From: Epichloe hybrida
Taxonomy: Eukaryota; Ascomycota; Sordariomycetes; Hypocreales; Clavicipitaceae
NCBI GenBank assembly: GCA_019022495.1
Contig: JAFEKR010000056.1
Coordinates: forward strand, 176,906-240,905
Length of the DNA: 64,000 bases
Reading direction: 5' to 3'
The translations under genes were made by a program, and so were the position numbers. Numbering within the stretch: the first letter of the stretch is position 1; every line of letters begins with the position of its first letter. Below, piece after piece: positions 23,001 to 37,582 of the stretch. The notes below the pieces were generated by a model. That model did no database searches, was not told the DNA's origin, and saw nothing but the letters and a program-made list of their open reading frames with translations.

Positions 23001-26000
23001 TACTGCTATAAGTAGCTAGCTTATAGTATGCTTTTAGACTTATAAATAAATTATAGCTAAGCAGTGTTTTAAGGGTGCGCTTACGCTACTTACTAACTAC
23101 TAACCTAGCTAGACTCCTAACCTATAGGCTTGCTAGACTTATAGAAATATTAGAAAATATAGATAAGGCATAACCTTACTACTTATAATAAGCAAACCTA
23201 GTTAGCATACTACTTATAGGCTTTGTAGGACTATTAGGTTTCTTAATAATATAATAAAGTTATATCTTCTTAAAACCCTAGAGGCTTAAATAGCCCTTAT
23301 AGCATTCTTATAATAAACTATTAACTACACTAAGTAATATAACCTTAGGGCCTGTAACTACACTATTATATATATAGTACCCTTACTACTTAGTATTTAA
23401 AAACTTAGCTAAGAAGTTAGGTAGCTATAAGGATATAGCCTCTGCCCTATACTCCTTACTAATATAATCTACTTTTCTTAATAGGGTATTAGCAAGGTTT
23501 AGCTTACCTATATAATATTTAATTCTAAAATTAAATAAACAAAGCTTATCTAATACTATTACTTACTTACTAAATAGCTTTAGCTTTATAGCTAGGTACT
23601 TATAATTTAAATAGTCTATAATAACTATAATCTAATAAGTTAAATATATAAGGTAATATCTCTAGGCTTAAAACGCCTCTTAGATTACTAATAACTTAGT
23701 ATCTAGGGTTAAGTAGTAAAGTTTAATATTAGTTAACTTCCTTAAAAAATACACTACTAGGTGCTAGCTACCTAGTACTAATATTATAAGTATAGCTCTA
23801 ATTATATAACTAAATATATTTATCTCTACTCTTAGTAAATAAAGTAAGTTAAAGTACACTAAGATTAGTACCTCCTAGAACTTCTTTTAGAGTTCTTTAA
23901 ACACTATAAGTTTACTAGGCTCTAGCTTAAACTCTACTAGTTAAACACCCTTTAGATAGTTTATTAGTAAGACTACTACCTTACTATACTATTTTATAAA
24001 ATATTAGTAAAACCCTATAAACCTAAGGAATAATTAAATATTAAACATACTACTAGGTATTAGCTAGGTTATAATAGCTTTAACCTGTGATAGTTTTATC
24101 TTAATGCCCTTCTTAGATATAATAAAACCTAGGAACTTTACCTTTATAACTAAAAATTAGCACTTTTTAAGGTTAATATAAAGGTTAGCGTCCTAAAGTC
24201 ACCCTAGCACTCTTTTAATATACTCTATGTGTCTTATAGGGTTACTACTATATATTAGGGTGTTATTAAGGTAAATAATATAGAATTTATTTACAAGCCC
24301 CTTAAGAGTATTATTAATATATTCCTGAAAAGTAGCTAGCGCATTTACTAACCTAAACGGTATTATAAGATATTTAAAGTGCCTATAGTAGTAATAGAAT
24401 GCTATTTTCTACTTATTACCCTTGTAAATATATAGCTAGTAGTACGCCTCTTAAAGATCTAGTAATATAAAAATCTTTACACTTACTAATTAATTAAGGA
24501 TTTTAGAGATTAGTAGCAAAGGGGCCCTATTTTTAATAGTAATCCTATTAAGCCCCCTATAATCCACACAAAGCCTTAATTTCCCTGATTTTTTCGGAAT
24601 AAATAAAATTAGGGCTCCTACTAGGCTTATTAATCTTCTAATCTACCCTTTTTCCTACGCACTTACTAGGTACTCCCTAAGCACTTCTAGCTCTTTCTTA
24701 GCTAGGTTATATATAGGTCCCTAGGGTAGTTATTTTCCCTTTTTTAATTTAATTATATAAGTATAACTACCTAATTCTAGGAGCTTGCTAGCTAGCTCCT
24801 TTAAAAACATATTTATGAATTCTATGTACTTTTCTAAAATCTACTATAGGGGTATGTTACTATCTATCTCTTATATAGGCGCTACTAATTCTTCGCAAAA
24901 TACTACCTAGAGCACTATTACGCTTCTTAGTTTTTTCTTCTTTAATACATAAGTATGTTCTACTACTATTACTATAACTATGCTATAACTTAGGTTATTA
25001 CTTATTACGTTACCTGTTAGTGAATTTTTATTAGTATCTTTTTCTATTGCCTTTAGGTTAACTACCTTAATCTTTAGTAACACTAGTAATAGTATAATAG
25101 AAAACTGCTTTACTACCTTATGAAGTTATTGCTTACCTATAGCAAAAGTAATATAATCCTAGGTTATTAGAAACCTCTAGAAACCTTGCTTCTAGTCTAT
25201 TACTATAGGTTTATATTCTAGGGTCTAGTCTATCCCTAGGAGCATTCCCTCTCCTATATTAGTAATATAGTAGCTAACTTAGTAAACCTTTATATAGCCT
25301 ATACTATCTTTTACCTTAACTAGTTTATATAGGATTCCCTAGTATAGGATCTTATCCTTACTTACGCTTTCTAGTATTATCTCTGTTTTTTCTATGTTCT
25401 TCTAATCCTATTTTAATAATAATTTAGGGTGAATTATTAAATATTTCACGCCTATGTTAAATAGCGCTAGCACTACTAACTAGCGGTTATCTTGCTATAA
25501 GGATACCTATATTCTTATTCTCTTATCTATAGGTTTTTTTATAGTAAGACTATTATCCTAGGCCTAAGCTAAACTAATTAGAATCTTATTTAAGTCTAAG
25601 GTTTTATTACTACTATTCTTATACTTCTTAGTAGTATACTTATTACTTTTGTAAATTAAGTAGTTTACTATGTTATATCTATTTAAACTATATCTAGGGC
25701 TACTATATTTATAGCACTTAAATAATCTCTAGCCTATACTAGGTTACTATAAGCTTTACTATAAGTTATCTATAGGGGAGCTAGAGTATTATCTCTTATT
25801 ACTCCTACCCTCCTTATTATAGTTTCTATTATAATTACTTAATATAAATATTATTATAACTTTAGCCTTTTTCCCTTAACCCTATAGGTAACTCTAAGAT
25901 ATTAGGAACTCTTAGCTAACTATATGCTTCCTTATAGTATTATTTAAGCTATTTAAAAAAATTACTATTCTTAAGCGTGTAGGGATTTAGTTAGGTAATT

Positions 26001-26831
26001 CTACTTTTACCTTTATCTAAAGTCTTAGAAAAGATTAAAAAGACTAATTACTCTTTTACCTAAGATTTAGCAGTGTCCTAGTAGCTTCTAAGCATTATAT
26101 ATCTTTATCTATTACTCTAGTGTTTAGCTAGGATATAAATCTATCCTAGGTATAAGCTAAGTAGTTAACTAACCTATTTACTATTACATAATATATTTAC
26201 TATTACTTTGTATTATTAGCTAAGTAGCTACTAGTATATACTACCTTTATTTTATTATCCTAAAAGGTTCTTAGGTCTAGCTAAAATAATATATTTAAAT
26301 CCGCTAGGTATACCTATAAATTCTTATAGGTATTGCCTTTATATATAGGTATCTTATACTATGTCTTAATAAAGCTTTATAAGTATGTGTTTACTATAAA
26401 CTTAGTGTTAGGTAGGAAATCTAGGAATAAGGGAATTCTCTATGTGTTTATCTAAGGGGTAATTATAGGTTCTCTGCTTAATCTAGCTAATTATAGGTTT
26501 ACTTCTATTTCCTTAAGCTATGCTTCTATATCTAAGATCTCCTTTCTTATATAAGTATTTTATAGCTTAGCTTATATAACCTTATATTACCTCTATAGCT
26601 TATTTAGATTATTATTATTCCTAGATTTAGTGTTACTATATTAGTTAGGTAGTGTTTGCTATACCCTTTTATATTCTATAGTTAGGGTGTTTTAGTTACT
26701 ACCTAGGTACTATAGAGTTAGGGCTTTCTTACTAGGTAGTGTAAGTATATTTTAGGTAAATATTCTATAGCTTCTTTATATTTAAATCTAGCTAATAGTT
26801 TATTTTCCCTAGAGGGTTTAAGAATTTAACT
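20031..26831 (-). pseudogene. Gypsy copy 2 gag-pol relic lacking the chromodomain
   Basis: Collinear with copy 1 across its whole length, with mostly transition differences. The domains found in copy 1 recur: gag at the right, protease near 25.4 kb, RT near 24.6-24.2 kb, then RNase H and integrase moving left. Two structural differences stand out. The hAT element is absent (intact site near 25773). The interval corresponding to 12215-12693 of copy 1 is missing at 21808-21817, so the chromodomain is deleted. Stops saturate every frame. Confidence 0.88.
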
Positions 26832-27098
26832 TATTATAACTATATTTAGGGAGATATAAATAAAGTAAAGGCTAAGGTTCTTAGTTATAGCTAGAGAGCT
26901 ACTACTTAGGGGTAGGTATATAAAGGTCTTAAACTCTAACCTCCTATATCTCTTATAAGTAGTCCTTATCTAAATACCCTACTATATGCACGTAGCTATC
27001 TAGTAGCTACTTAGTTATCCGCGTAGGCTAAGGCTTACCTAAGGGCTTTGTTATGTGACTGTCCTGTCCGCGACTCCCTAGCCTCCGTGCTCCTAACA
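26832..27098 (-). repeat. Gypsy LTR C (5' LTR in element orientation)
   Basis: 267 bp. The inner left end is transition-mutated, but the outer right end (from about 27050) is GC-normal and ends CTCCTAACA, followed by target duplication CCTCT at 27099-27103. Confidence 0.92.
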
Positions 27099-27103
27099 CC
27101 TCT

Positions 27104-29144
27104 GTTGCTATAATAACTACTTAATTAGCTTTAATAAGCGGAAACTCCTACTAGTTATAATTAATAAGATCACAAAGAAAAGGAAAAAGAAAGTTAAGAA
27201 ACAAATCTACTAACTCCTCCGAATTCACTAGGGAAATTCCTAGATTTAGCGGATTATATACCGTTAAGTATTAATAATTTGCTTAACCTACCTAATAGCA
27301 GCAATAATCATGAAATGTTAGCAAATCCAAAAGATCATAATAATCTTAAAGCATTTACTATAGCTTTTAAGCTAGGACCTAAGAGTAAAGAAAAGCCTTA
27401 TATATCTAGGCTTCCTCCTCCCCTAGCTTATTATAATTATTTAGCTAGTTATCCGAAAGAAAAAGAATTCCATAAAGCACAAGACAAAGAATATAATAGA
27501 ATTATTAACAGAAAGGTAGCTAAGAAGGTATCTAGAACTAATATCCCTTTATATATAAAGCTTCTAGGCCTTACTTAAGTCTTCTTATATAAATTAGATA
27601 AGTAAGGTTACCTCCTACAATACAAAGCTTATCTCTGTGTTCTTAGAAATTATTAACTAAAGAGTTATTTATTAACTTAGGCAGTAACCCTAGCTGCTAA
27701 TACTTTTAGGCTATTTATAGCTATTATATGCTACTTTAATCTTAAAGCACACTAGTATAACTTTATTATAGTATTCCTAAATTTAGACCTTAATAAAGAG
27801 GTTTACTATAAAATACCTCTAGGCTATAAAGACAAATAAGCCTATCTAAAGCTTCTTAGAGTAGTCTATAGGCTATAGAGAGTGCCTCTTTTATAAATAA
27901 AAGAGCTAATTAGCTAGCTAATTAGTAAAGGCTTTACGTAAATCTTTAAAGACGTTTATATGTTTATTAAGAATAGGTTAATTATCTTCTTCTACGTAGA
28001 TAACCTTATTGCTCTCTTTGCTAAAGGGAAATCATATTTATATAATAAATTCAGGGTAAGACTCTTTATAAAGTATAATATAAAGGACCTTAGAGAGCTA
28101 TAATAGTTCCTAGGCATTAAAATTATTAGAGATTATACTAATAGGAAGGTATAGCTTAATTAGAAGTCCTATTAGGATAAAGCTACTACTAAATTTAACA
28201 TAAAGATCCCTTAATAAAGACTTATAGCCCTAATAACTGCTATACTATTAGAACCTTTTAAAGGAGAGGTTAGTGCTTAAGATCTTAAGAGGTATTAATC
28301 TTTAATTAGAACCTTACTATATCTAATAATAGTCTTAAGACCTAATATTACTTTTATAGCCTTATAACTCTTATAATTCCTATAAAACCTAGGGCTATAG
28401 TATATAGAAGTAACTAAAAGAGCCCTTAAGTATAGGTATATATAGGCAGACCTAGCGATTAAGTATAGTGGTAATAACTCTAAATTAGAGGTATATAGCA
28501 ATACCTCCTTTACTAATAATACTATAATATAAAAGAGCTTATAAGGCTATATTATAAAGCTCTTTAGAGAACTTATACTCTTTAAGGTAAGTAAGTAAGC
28601 TACTATAATAACCTTATTAACTAAAGTAAAACTCCTAGCGCTTTCTTACTATAGTAAAGAGCTTATAGCCTTTAGATAATTATATTAAGAGGTTAGGCTA
28701 TACCTAGGAGATAACACGCTTAAAATTAAATATAATAATATATAGATAATCCGCCTCCTTAAGGAAGAATTTATTAAGCTTATTATAAAGCTTTAGTATA
28801 TAAATATTTATTACCACTAGCTTTATTAAGAGGTTATAAAAGGAACCTTTAATATTACCTAGATTACTACTAAAGAGATAATTACAAATAGCCTTATAAA
28901 GCCTCTTATAGGGAATACTTTTATAAGCTTCTATGAGGTATTAGGGCTTGTGTAACTACCTTCTAGTATGCTTAGTGAAAAACCTAAAGAATAAGTATTA
29001 TATAATAACCTTGAATTAGATAGGATTATAACTAATTAACTGCTTTTTTACACTATAGAATTAATTTAGATGTCACAAGATTCGTTTGATTAATTTAATT
29101 AAATTATTATAGGATGCCTTAATTACAGGCCTCCTAGGGGGATA
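27104..29144 (+). pseudogene. Copia reverse transcriptase and RNase H relic
   Basis: The copia polyprotein resumes to the right of the gypsy array. A 99-codon open stretch at 27279-27578 includes the pre-RT region (KEKEFHKAQDKEYNRIINRK). Downstream, through stops, come FLNLDLNKEVYYKIPLGYKD (copia RT), FFYVDNLIALF (YVDD with the last Asp changed to Asn), and RNase H with motifs matching the ADLAIKY and SKELIAFR regions. The relic ends with a purine tract at 29135-29143 just before the right LTR. It has no intact ORF. Confidence 0.85.
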
Positions 29145-29377
29145 TATTAGAATCCTGCTATAAGCGCTTAACCATATATAGGTAACTTAGACACTAGGAC
29201 TTACCTAACTAGTTACTTTTCTAGACCTTTAGTAAATGCATAGTATAGTTTATATGGGCAGATTACATACCCTATAGTACAGGTACTTAGTTATTTAAAC
29301 CGTAGTCCGCACCCTCTTACAGGATCGGATAACTTAATAGAGGTGGTCAAATTGAACCCTAGCTTCGCGGTCCAACA
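29145..29377 (+). repeat. Right LTR of the copia element
   Basis: 233 bp, collinear with the left LTR without indels. The inner 90 bases are transition-mutated (TATTAGAATC for TGTTGGAATC) while the outer 130 or so bases are GC-normal and end GGTCCAACA. GAAAG follows. Confidence 0.93.
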
Positions 29378-29382
29378 GAAAG

Positions 29383-30435
29383 GAAGAGTTCGCAGAACGG
29401 GTCATTCTCGGAACAGCCAAACCCAAAACCCGTTTCCCCGTTCGAGAAAGTTCGTTGCACGGCCAGGAAACAATTCACTCAGGGTCGGCCACGGGGCCAC
29501 GGGCTCAATGACGTTGAACGCCCCTGCATCGACTGGGGCGGATATTCGTCAAGGATTATATAATTACCCGCAGACACTTCACACTTCATGGTACAACTCG
29601 TGCTTCGTGCTGCCTGTCCACCATTCACATTCATCACATTCATCACATTAATCAAATTAATCAAATTAATCAAATACGATCAGACTTCAAACCCCTCCTG
29701 CCCAGTGGCCAGCACCAAGACAGACAATCAATGTCATTAGTCACCGCCAATGCACCACCCGCATCATGCATGCACAAGCCAAGCCACCTCCTCATGTGTG
29801 TTAATTACATTAATTACAAAGATCGGTCCATCTCCCCCCTTCCCCTGCCTCCATGAACAACACACAAGACAGTGCATGAGAACTGATTCGAGCCCCCCAT
29901 TTCCGGCCGACATCTTCCGAGGCGGAACCCGAGGCGGAACCTCGGGCCGCCCATACATGTAGTGACAACCATGCTTTTTGGTTTCGCCATCAAAGCACGT
30001 GTTCCGCCGCCGATCCTTGACATGGCTGTTGCAATCGGGTTGTACATGGCATTCCAAATGCACGCCGCATATTGTCTCAGGAAGACTGGAGAAAAAAACA
30101 TTGCTATGGACTATATGGGAAGGAATCTTGGGCCACTGCGACGAATTGAAGCGCTTTTCGACTTCGCGAAGCACGCGTGTAATATCTGGATGCTTTGTAC
30201 ATGCCCCATCTGCCACGGACATCGGTCCGAGTCCCTCGACTGCGATCCCATGTATCACGAATGCCGCCCCCATGTGCCAATTTGCCAACAAAGCCATATT
30301 TACTGCCTGGACTAATTGATGATTTGTCCTTGGCATTTCTTTTCCGTCTTCATTGAATCACTTCATACCACTTGATTGAGCATGAGCTCGCTCCCAGTTC
30401 CCATTCCATCGTCATCATCAGAAAAGTGTTTAGGC
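29383..30435. other. Spacer between the copia element and the isomerase gene
   Basis: GC-normal DNA beginning directly after the copia target duplication. A short degenerate tandem of TCATCACAT/TCAAATTAA units lies at 29620-29676. Overlapping open frames occur on both strands at 29764-30336. The right end should hold the 3' UTR of glucose-6-phosphate isomerase. Confidence 0.55.
29764..30336 (-). CDS. Possible hypothetical protein, weak
   Basis: A 190-codon frame starting at a true ATG (30336). The product reads plausibly (for example IHGIAVEGLGPMSVADGACT) but has no domain I recognise. Overlapping frames of 113-117 codons exist on the plus strand, so openness alone is poor evidence. It could be a remnant of a gene adjacent to the transposon insertion, or chance. 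Confidence 0.2.
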   Translation of the reverse strand: MPRTNHQLVQAVNMALLANWHMGAAFVIHGIAVEGLGPMSVADGACTKHPDITRVLREVEKRFNSSQWPKIPSHIVHSNVFFSSLPETICGVHLECHVQPDCNSHVKDRRRNTCFDGETKKHGCHYMYGRPEVPPRVPPRKMSAGNGGLESVLMHCLVCCSWRQGKGGDGPIFVINVINTHEEVAWLVHA

Positions 30436-32352
<1,917 letters not shown>

Positions 32353-33394
32353 GGTGATAGATTGTGCGGATGCAAAAGTTGTGGACAAAGAAAGGCAAGC
32401 GGCGTTCTAAGGCAAATGACGAGGGCTATTGTTAACTGATTGCTCAAAAGCGCAAGATAAATTACGGTGTGAATCAACAAGTGCCCGGGTGGAATTGTAG
32501 GAAACGGTAAGTGGAATAGAACGGGCCAATTTGGGCCGTGACGTACGCGAGTCTGATGGAGGGGGGAAGAGGAGGGGTGGGGGGCTAATAATAATAATGC
32601 AAGCAAGCAGGAGCCGGATCTGGATTCTGAGGAACTTACGGTCGGTGCGACGAAGTTATCGGCAGCTCAGAAATGGAGGGGAATAGAAAACGCAGCACTG
32701 CTCAGTCACTATTAGATTCGACGTTCCACGGACAACATCGGTCGAGTTGAGGTCGCAATTGATGTGCCCAAAACACTCGCCAGAAAAAGAGGGGATTTAC
32801 GTCCGTAATTCAGCCAGGCTCGACTCGACGACTTCTCCTCTGGTGCTCCTCTGTGGAGGGGCAGGAGCCAAGGCTTGAGCAGTCATGTGGGTCGGGCTCC
32901 TAGCAAGGTTCACATGGCACGTACATATGATACCATTTCGTTGCCGTGGCCATGGTGGCATCTTGTCTCCGGTATTGCTTCTGTTGAGTCAAGTATAGTA
33001 AAGTACTGGTATTCTACCTAGGTATTTTTGACAATCCGCTGTAACAGGCCATTTCCGTGGTCCCTGCAAACCCCGTCATTGGCAAAAACATAAAATAGTA
33101 TCATAAACGAGAGTGTGTAGATGATTCATGTGAACGACGAAGGGTTGTCAAGGTATTATGACCATCACCCATTTCCTGCTCTAAAAACCAGACTATATCC
33201 ATATTGCTGCCTGCCAAACTCCGAGTGTATGTTTGCGAAAGTCCTTTGTTTCAAATGGCCGTCTGCAACGGCAGTCGTCGCGCACCCCCTTTCCAGTTCA
33301 GTCATATGCAGAGGAATACGACAAAGCGACTTATCTTGGCTTTGCATCTTCAACTAAATTTCCCTATGCCTCATGTGCGATATTGAAACGTTAC
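32353..33394. promoter_or_regulatory. Promoter and 5' UTR of the isomerase gene, with probable leader intron
   Basis: Spacer between the isomerase start and the Sch9 stop, same strand. On the minus strand, a GTAAGT donor at 32639-32634 and a CTTAG acceptor at 32408-32407 would define a 233-bp leader intron ending 54 bases before the ATG. A T-rich/G-rich tract (about 32560-32600) lies inside it. The right part should include the Sch9 3' UTR. The leader intron is inference from splice signals only. Confidence 0.45.
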
Positions 33395-35385
33395 TCATCG
33401 TCGGTCTTGAATGCTCCCAACAAAAGATGGGTCCGTGACACTACCGCCAGCATCACCAAGTCCAGCAATGGGACGGTTGTAGCTGAATCCCTGGAACTGA
33501 TCCTGCATTGTTTGTGACAGCAAAGGTCCATCAACTAGGGAATCTTGTGGCGCTTCTTTAGTAAAGTCTATGTCGAAATTATTGGTATCCATAGCATCAA
33601 CCTGGACATCTGTTAGCAACGCTGATAAAGGACTGCTTTTGCATATAGGCCGAGGAACAGCAGTTCAGTTTGTGCCATGGGTCCAGAGGGTCCAAACATA
33701 CCACACTGGGCTTAAATGTCGGCTCGTATTTGCGCTGCAGCAACTTGCGCCAATCAATGGCATGGAAGAAGGGGTGAGCCTTGATCTCCGCCGAGCCATT
33801 GGCACCGAGACGCTCCTCTGGGTCGCGATTGAGGAGCTTGGTGAGCAAATCCTTCGCAGCAGGGGGCACCACGTCGGAAAAGTGCAGTGGCTCTGACAAA
33901 ATCTTGCGGTACATTTCGTTCGTGTTTTCGTCGTAGAATGGTGGTAAGCCTGTCAACATCTCATACAACAGGACGCCAAGCGTCCACCAGTCGACCGTCT
34001 TGTTGTATCCCTTACCCATCAGAAGCTCTGGCGCCAGGTACTCGGGGGTGCCGCAGAATGTATTGGTTCGGTCTTCGTCCTTCATGTCCAACTTGCAGAG
34101 GCCAAAGTCGCACAACGCAATGTGGCCTTGGTAATCTAGCAAGATGTTCTCGGGCTTCAAGTCGCGGTAAATAACGCTGAAGCCATGCAAGCATTCCAAG
34201 GCGCACAACAACTCGGCCGTGTAGAATCTAGCTCTATTCACGTCAAACCGGTGTTCTTTCTGCAGGTGATGGAACAGTTCTCCTCCATTGACAAAGGCGA
34301 GGACAAAATAGAGCTTCTCGGGGGACTGAAAGCTGAATTTGAGAGGTACAATGAAGGGGTTGTTGATCTGCGCCAGCACAGATCGTTCAGCTAGAGTGTG
34401 AGCAACCTCAGACCGGGAGATGATGTGAGCCTTCCGGATGGTCTTGAGAGCATAAATCCGATTGGTGTCTTTTTTGCGAACTTGCATGACCTTACCAAAA
34501 CTGCCTTTGCCGACGACCTTGAGCAGCTCAAAGTCTTCAATCTTGAGCTTACCGGCGCGGGTTTCAACATATTCCACACCGACCTTGATTTTCCCAGTAC
34601 CAAATTGAATATCCACCCACTCAACGCCGCCATGGCCATCATCTTTCTGGCGTTGGGCATGCTCAGCAGCCGCCTTTTCTCTGTCCTTTTTGCTGGCTTT
34701 GGGATCCTCGACGAAAGGTTGCCTCTCTTCGAACCGAGGGTTGATCCTGGCCACACCCAAAAAAATATCTTGACTGCGACCAGACCCAGGGGCGGCGCCA
34801 GGGTTCCGCAGATAGAGGTGAATCACAAGTTCTGTAACTCTTGACACATCAAACTTGTACTGTGTGTTGCCACCTGCCCAAAGGGGGTTCTCCGGGTTGC
34901 CATCTACTGAATTGACAAAAACTTGGACCTTGTCAAAATCCAGCAAAGCATAAGGCATATACTTGCCTGAAATGCGCCCATGGTTGGTGGGGATGCCGCC
35001 AAAACCGCCTGCTGACGAGTGTGGTCGTCCAGAACCGTTGGCGAATGAACCAACAACGCGTTGTGAAGATGAAGGCCGCACCGATCCAGCTACGCTGGAT
35101 GATGCATTGCTCGTTGAAAGTGAGCCTTGATGCTGCGAGGTGAAGGCATTTCGATGCGACTCGGGTAGCGAGAAACCTTGGCCCTCGTGAAGGGTCACAA
35201 CTAAAATGCCAGGCTTAGGAGTTTTGACGATTGGAGCCTGGGCCATGGCTTCGGAGGCAGCTAGGATTTCAAATATATTAATTCCACTTGAAGAAGAAGA
35301 GCGCACAAGTGGTACATGATCTGTGAATGGACTTACCAATGGCACTCTCGGTGGTCGGTGTCACGGCACCCGACGACTGGGGCAT
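33395..35385 (-). CDS. sch9: AGC kinase of the Sch9 type
   Basis: Nutrient-responsive serine/threonine kinase downstream of TORC1. Exons are 35385-35337, 35260-33702 and 33601-33395; introns of 76 and 100 bp have GTAAGT/CTAG and GTATGT/CCAG ends. The product is 604 residues, starting MPQSSGAVTPTTESAI. An N-terminal C2-like region spans about residues 31-250, as in fungal Sch9. The kinase domain follows: glycine loop GKGSFGKV (267-274), Lys289 in YALK, YRDLKPEN (Asp382), DFG (401-403), and activation loop TFCGTPEYLAPE with Thr417. The C-terminal tail has the turn motif region APQDSLVDGP and hydrophobic motif FQGFSYNRP, the TORC1 target site in Sch9. All catalytic motifs are intact. The gene is divergent from the COPI subunit gene. 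Confidence 0.95.
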
Positions 35386-37582
35386 CTTGTCATCTTTCTC
35401 TGTTATAGTCGAGGTAGAAGGTGATCGTGCGAAGGCGCTTAGAGGCCCTAGATGGGTCTCCTTGAGTTCTGTTGGTTTTTAGGACCCGTCAGCTCCTTGG
35501 CCCGAACGAGTAGCTAGACTGGGGACGTGATGGTAGAATAAATTGGCAGTAGGGGCGGCGATGGGGAACTCATGGAGCGATTGAAGGAAAATACTTTGTC
35601 ACGAACTTTTTGTAAGTTTCCAAGACATGTTGTTCATAGGGAAGCGGGAGTTTGAGGTTATAGGATATTTTTTTCAGAAATCGACCGTCCGGTGATATCG
35701 AAGGGGAGACCTAGTTCGGGGAAGGACGGACGGAAGGCTATCGTCTTCGCGAATGCCTCAGCGACTGGGGCCTAGTCGAACTTGAGCCCACAGTCACTAT
35801 AATGAAACAAACTATGGCCGGATACGTGTAGTCAAGAAAAGTCGTGTTGATAATGGCGAAATATCGAGGCGGCGTGGCCTTGAGGTGCAAGAGAAATGGG
35901 CTCGGGCAACGCTGCGCACGAGTTGTTTTGGCTCGGATTCTGCAGTCGATTTCCTGGAACCCCGCAAGACACGTCTGTCCGAAGGTCAAGTTAGGTCAAG
36001 TACTTTACTAGGTACCTAGGTACTGGTGTCGGCGCTCTCTGACCCGCACGGAGAGATGGCAGGCTTCTCGAGTTTCTGGCGCGCCACGATGGTTAATGTG
36101 TATATAGAGGATATGACTGTAAAATAATTTGTTCGCGGCAACAGCTCCAGACAAGGGGAAAGGGGAAAGGGTTGAAGGGGATACAAGGGATAGAGACTGC
36201 ATTCATTCAGGAGTGTTTGGTCATACATACACAAGTGGCGGTGGTGGATCAACAAAGTCTGTCATGAAGTGGGAGGAGGCGGGTGGGTGGCGGAGCAGTC
36301 AGCGATGTGGACCGGGCTGGGCTGGGCTGGGCTTAGCCGCACAGTATGTATTGAAAGGTGCCCCGCTTGTGCGGTACACACATTGGGACCCTGATCTACA
36401 GTGCGAGGAGCGTGTCGTCTGCTCTCCACGCGGAGTGCTCGGTAGAAAGAATAGCTTTGTCCACAGGCTCCACAGCGCGCAGCGTAATGTAGCGGCCACC
36501 TCCTGACAGGAAGTGTTAGATCAAAGGGTAAAATTCCACCAGAGTAAATGACAGTTATTTGCTTTGTCGCCTCGGTTCAAGCTTATCGTTCGTCGCGCTA
36601 ATGAAGAAAGCTGGTCTGACGAATGGTTGACAGGCGACGATGTTGCAACCTGATTATAGGCACCACTGACCAGGTACTGAGCCGATAGCCACCACTACTA
36701 CAGTTTACCAGTATTGTGATATCATATCTTGGTACCCTGTACGAACTACCAATTGTACGGTCAGCTTTTTAGAATGCATCCGAGATCTCCGGACTTCGAA
36801 TATTGACAAAACGAATGATGCCTCGAAGAAACACGCGCTGTCATGGCCTCCGCTGAGTGCTGTCCAACTGGATTATGTAAGCATTTCACCAGTTTAACAC
36901 CAGCTTACCCAAACGAGCAACTACAAGACATTGTAAATGATTGTGCTTGCACGAATTCCTACCCCAGCTACAAAGCTAGTATTTCATACGATTACTCTAT
37001 ATATACATCCAAGGACAGATTATTCCTTGTGTGGTTGCGACGCATCCCCATCGCGGCAAGCTGGCTGATAAGAAGCTGCATACGGATTACATACATGCAG
37101 AGATGGACGGAGGGCGCTGAAAGGGGGTTGATACCTGATATCCAAGGCCATACTGGAAGGCCCTCGGTACCCACCTGCTTTCAGCTTTCAGTCAATGCCA
37201 AAGTGGCCTGGCCAGTGCCACCCTGGCAACTGAACCGCCGAATGAGGGTGTCACAACGGACAGACAACTTCGGACACATTTTCGACGAGAGCTCCCTCAC
37301 GCCACCCTCACGCCACCCTCACGCCGCCTCGAACCAATTTCGTGCGCAAACCCGAGAGCTGCCTAAGGCGCCTTTGGTGTTAAAGAATCATCTTGATTTT
37401 CTCTTGATCCCGTCTGTTCTGCTTTTCAGTCGTCGTCTGCGTCGCCGATTGCTCTCGAAAAGATAAATGGTGGTCGAGCGATAACTTCGACCTACTTGTT
37501 GTCAACCCCACCAAGGATAATCAATACCTTTCTACCCCGACGCTCTGTGCCAAGTCTGGCCAATTGCGATTCTACAATCACC
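35386..37582. promoter_or_regulatory. Divergent promoter region between sch9 and the COPI beta-prime gene
   Basis: 2.2 kb shared upstream DNA. It contains a short GGGCT tandem (36307-36332) and a TACGGATTA motif near 37081. A CTCACGCCACC direct repeat, about two and a half copies, lies at 37296-37324. A 207-codon frame (36843-37466) has no recognisable domain. The length is generous for a two-gene promoter, so an unseen small transcript is possible. Confidence 0.45.

Larger units (their letters stand above)
10171..27098 (-). mobile_element. Tandem Ty3/gypsy chromovirus pair, LTR-internal-LTR-internal-LTR
   Basis: Three 267-bp LTRs (10171-10437, 19764-20030 and 26832-27098) bound two copies of the same internal region, with a CCTCT target duplication at 10166-10170 and 27099-27103 around the whole array. 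On the minus strand the order is gag, protease, RT, RNase H, integrase, chromodomain, which is gypsy order. A polypurine tract (RC of ACCCCCTT) lies next to LTR A and LTR B, confirming minus orientation. A single outer target duplication with a shared middle LTR indicates one insertion followed by tandem duplication through LTR recombination. All coding frames are destroyed by transitions. Confidence 0.92.
5997..29377 (+). mobile_element. Ty1/copia LTR retrotransposon, RIP-degraded, containing nested elements
   Basis: The element is bounded by two 233-bp LTRs starting TGTTGGAATC and ending GGTCCAACA, with a perfect GAAAG target duplication at 5992-5996 and 29378-29382. Removing the nested gypsy insertion leaves about 6.4 kb. 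Recognisable relics run left to right on the plus strand: gag with a zinc-knuckle remnant, protease, pre-integrase and integrase on the left side; reverse transcriptase and RNase H on the right side. This is the protease-integrase-RT-RNaseH order of copia elements. A purine tract (AGGGGGA) directly precedes the right LTR. All frames are full of TAA and TAG codons created by transitions, so it is not autonomous. Confidence 0.93.

Noticed and set aside
36843..37466. 207-codon plus-strand frame in the sch9/sec27 promoter
   Set aside because: No domain, mixed codon use, and a tandem CTCACGCCACC repeat inside it; it most likely reflects a chance open frame upstream of sec27.
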